This document shows positions 4,261 through 5,249 of a stretch of DNA of 5,249 nucleotides, piece by piece; the stretch's first letter is position 1; each line of letters starts with the position of its first letter. This DNA is from Coriobacteriia bacterium (lineage in GTDB: Bacteria > Actinomycetota > Coriobacteriia > Coriobacteriales > UBA8131): contig WQXX01000088.1 of assembly GCA_009781535.1 (NCBI GenBank), positions 1 through 5,249 of the forward strand. The letters run 5' to 3'. Position numbers and translations under genes: made by a program. The notes under the pieces are model-generated. The model had not been told where the DNA came from, ran no database searches, and was given only the letters and a program-made list of their open reading frames with translations.

Positions 4261-5249
4261 ACTCATCCCCAAAGACCCTGAGTGACAGGTTGACAAGATA
4301 ATCGCGTGTTAAACCGTAGCTACGTAAGGAATGATAACGTGCCATTTCGTCGGTATAGTCCTTAAGCGCATAGGTTTCGTAGCCAGCCCACCCACTGTTG
4401 TAGTGCGTTACAACCGGCCAGATCTCGATGTCCTCGAAAAAGACCTCGTCTTTGGTCGGATCATAACAAAGCGTCCAACGCATCATCTCTCCGAGCATCC
4501 GAGGTATTTCATCCTGCGCAGACATGAAGTTTCCGAGTGAGTAGATCACGAGGGTCTGGTTGCCGTTAGCGCCAGTGAGCATCGTCGTCGGCTGGACGAC
4601 ATGTGGATGTTCTCCGATCACCACGCTGTAGCCCAGGTCTGCGAGGAACTGCGCGAGGTATTGCTGTTCAGGATTCGCGGTGTGCCAATACTCCCAACCC
4701 CAGTGCATGTTAACAATCTGAACGTCAGAAACCTCTTTGAGCCTTTGATAATCTGCAATGATCCTGTCGGTATCAGTCAGATTCACGAGGTATTCCTTGC
4801 CACTCGGCATCACTAAGCCGTTCAAACCGTAGGTGTAACTGGTCACGCCGATACGCAATCCGTTTGCCTCGATGACTTTTGGTGTATTGGCCTCTTCCCA
4901 TGAGGTGTTGGTTCCGGTCTGTATTAAACCTGGCAATGAGGCGATATGGTTCAGGTGCGTGAGAAGACCAGACTCCCATTTATCAAGCGAGTGGTTACTG
5001 GCCGTGTTGATCCAGGTAAAACCTGCGTTATAAACAGCATCGAGGATCTCTGTCGGTCCATTAAACGTAGGATAACCCGACAGCCCGTACTCCGCGCCTG
5101 CACAGATCGTTTCCTGATTGAGGAAGGCGACGTCCACCTCCTTAATATAGGGAGCTACCTGAGCATAGAGTGAGTCAAAATTATACGAACCGTCAGCTTG
5201 GCGGCCTGATCGGTAGACTGAATCGTGGATAAGATTATCACCAACGGCA
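4244..5249 (-). CDS. CapA-family (poly-gamma-glutamate synthesis type) protein, 5' end beyond window
   Basis: Minus-strand frame open from the right edge (first full codon 5248-5246) to TAG at 4246-4244; 334 residues are visible. All CapA/PGA_cap landmarks of the metallophosphoesterase-like fold are present. Using fragment numbering, they are GDN (3-5) followed by IH, NQE (44-46), GYPTFN (58-63), NTASNH (81-86), HWGWE (182-186), GEHPHVVQP (212-220) and SLGNF (237-241). These residues would hold the metal site. The family includes CapA/PgsA of poly-gamma-glutamate capsule machinery, but most members have no proven substrate and are membrane-anchored or secreted. The signal or anchor segment would lie outside the window. 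A GTG at 5137 preceded by an AAGGAG look-alike is internal, because the conserved GDN block lies upstream of it in frame. The gene is convergent with the repair operon, overlapping it by 17 bp. Confidence 0.92.
   Translation of the reverse strand, partial: AVGDNLIHDSVYRSGRQADGSYNFDSLYAQVAPYIKEVDVAFLNQETICAGAEYGLSGYPTFNGPTEILDAVYNAGFTWINTASNHSLDKWESGLLTHLNHIASLPGLIQTGTNTSWEEANTPKVIEANGLRIGVTSYTYGLNGLVMPSGKEYLVNLTDTDRIIADYQRLKEVSDVQIVNMHWGWEYWHTANPEQQYLAQFLADLGYSVVIGEHPHVVQPTTMLTGANGNQTLVIYSLGNFMSAQDEIPRMLGEMMRWTLCYDPTKDEVFFEDIEIWPVVTHYNSGWAGYETYALKDYTDEMARYHSLRSYGLTRDYLVNLSLRVFGDEFKVVY

Noticed and set aside
5101..5137. GTG at 5137 (minus strand) with an AAGGAG-like site directly before it as the start of the CapA-like gene
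   Set aside because: The same frame continues to the window edge and encodes the conserved GDN-LIH metal-site block upstream, so the gene starts outside the window. The purine-rich stretch is codons for Lys-Glu and touches the GTG, with no spacer.

Overview
The window comes from a bacterial chromosome of middling GC (about 50%, judged by eye). All long reading frames are ordinary housekeeping or DNA-repair-type genes, with no sign of phage, insertion sequence or CRISPR. The protein sequences suggest a Gram-positive anaerobe. A TTG/GTG-tolerant, moderately GC-rich actinobacterium of the Coriobacteriia type is my best guess, but this is a low-confidence impression, not a phylogenetic result.

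Layout. (1) Positions 1-129 hold the last 42 codons of a plus-strand gene whose product ends in a flexible tail with six consecutive arginines. (2) A 96-bp gap with a perfect 8-bp inverted repeat leads to pncB (226-1674, +), nicotinate phosphoribosyltransferase of NAD salvage. (3) The 218 bp from 1675 to 1892 is the regulatory region of the next operon. It has a perfect TTGACA -35 box, an AT-rich -10 region, and a 14-bp near-match to the Gram-positive LexA/SOS operator lying exactly between them. (4) A two-gene, overlapping plus-strand operon follows. The first gene encodes a radical SAM protein of the 'putative DNA modification/repair' family (rSAM_link_UDG type; 1893-3386). The second encodes its usual partner, a DUF4130 'probable DNA metabolism' protein (3367-4260). 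(5) A convergent minus-strand gene for a CapA-family (poly-gamma-glutamate synthesis type) metallophosphatase-fold protein overlaps the operon tail by 17 bp and runs off the right edge (4244-5249).

The most interesting unit is the central operon. The rSAM/DUF4130 pair is a recurrent but biochemically undefined bacterial gene pair, thought to act on DNA because of its link to uracil-DNA-glycosylase-family proteins. Here the sequence adds three DNA-repair clues: a LexA-like operator in the promoter spacer, a helix-hairpin-helix segment in the rSAM protein, and a textbook beta-sliding-clamp pentapeptide (QLSLF) just after the folded part. Behind that pentapeptide the rSAM protein carries an unusual tail of five degenerate 13-residue tandem repeats around an (E/D)-x-S-G-(L/F) core, which I do not recognise. 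A working model (inference) is an SOS-inducible radical SAM DNA-processing enzyme delivered to the replication or repair machinery by the clamp. The glycosylase-family third partner is not in this window.
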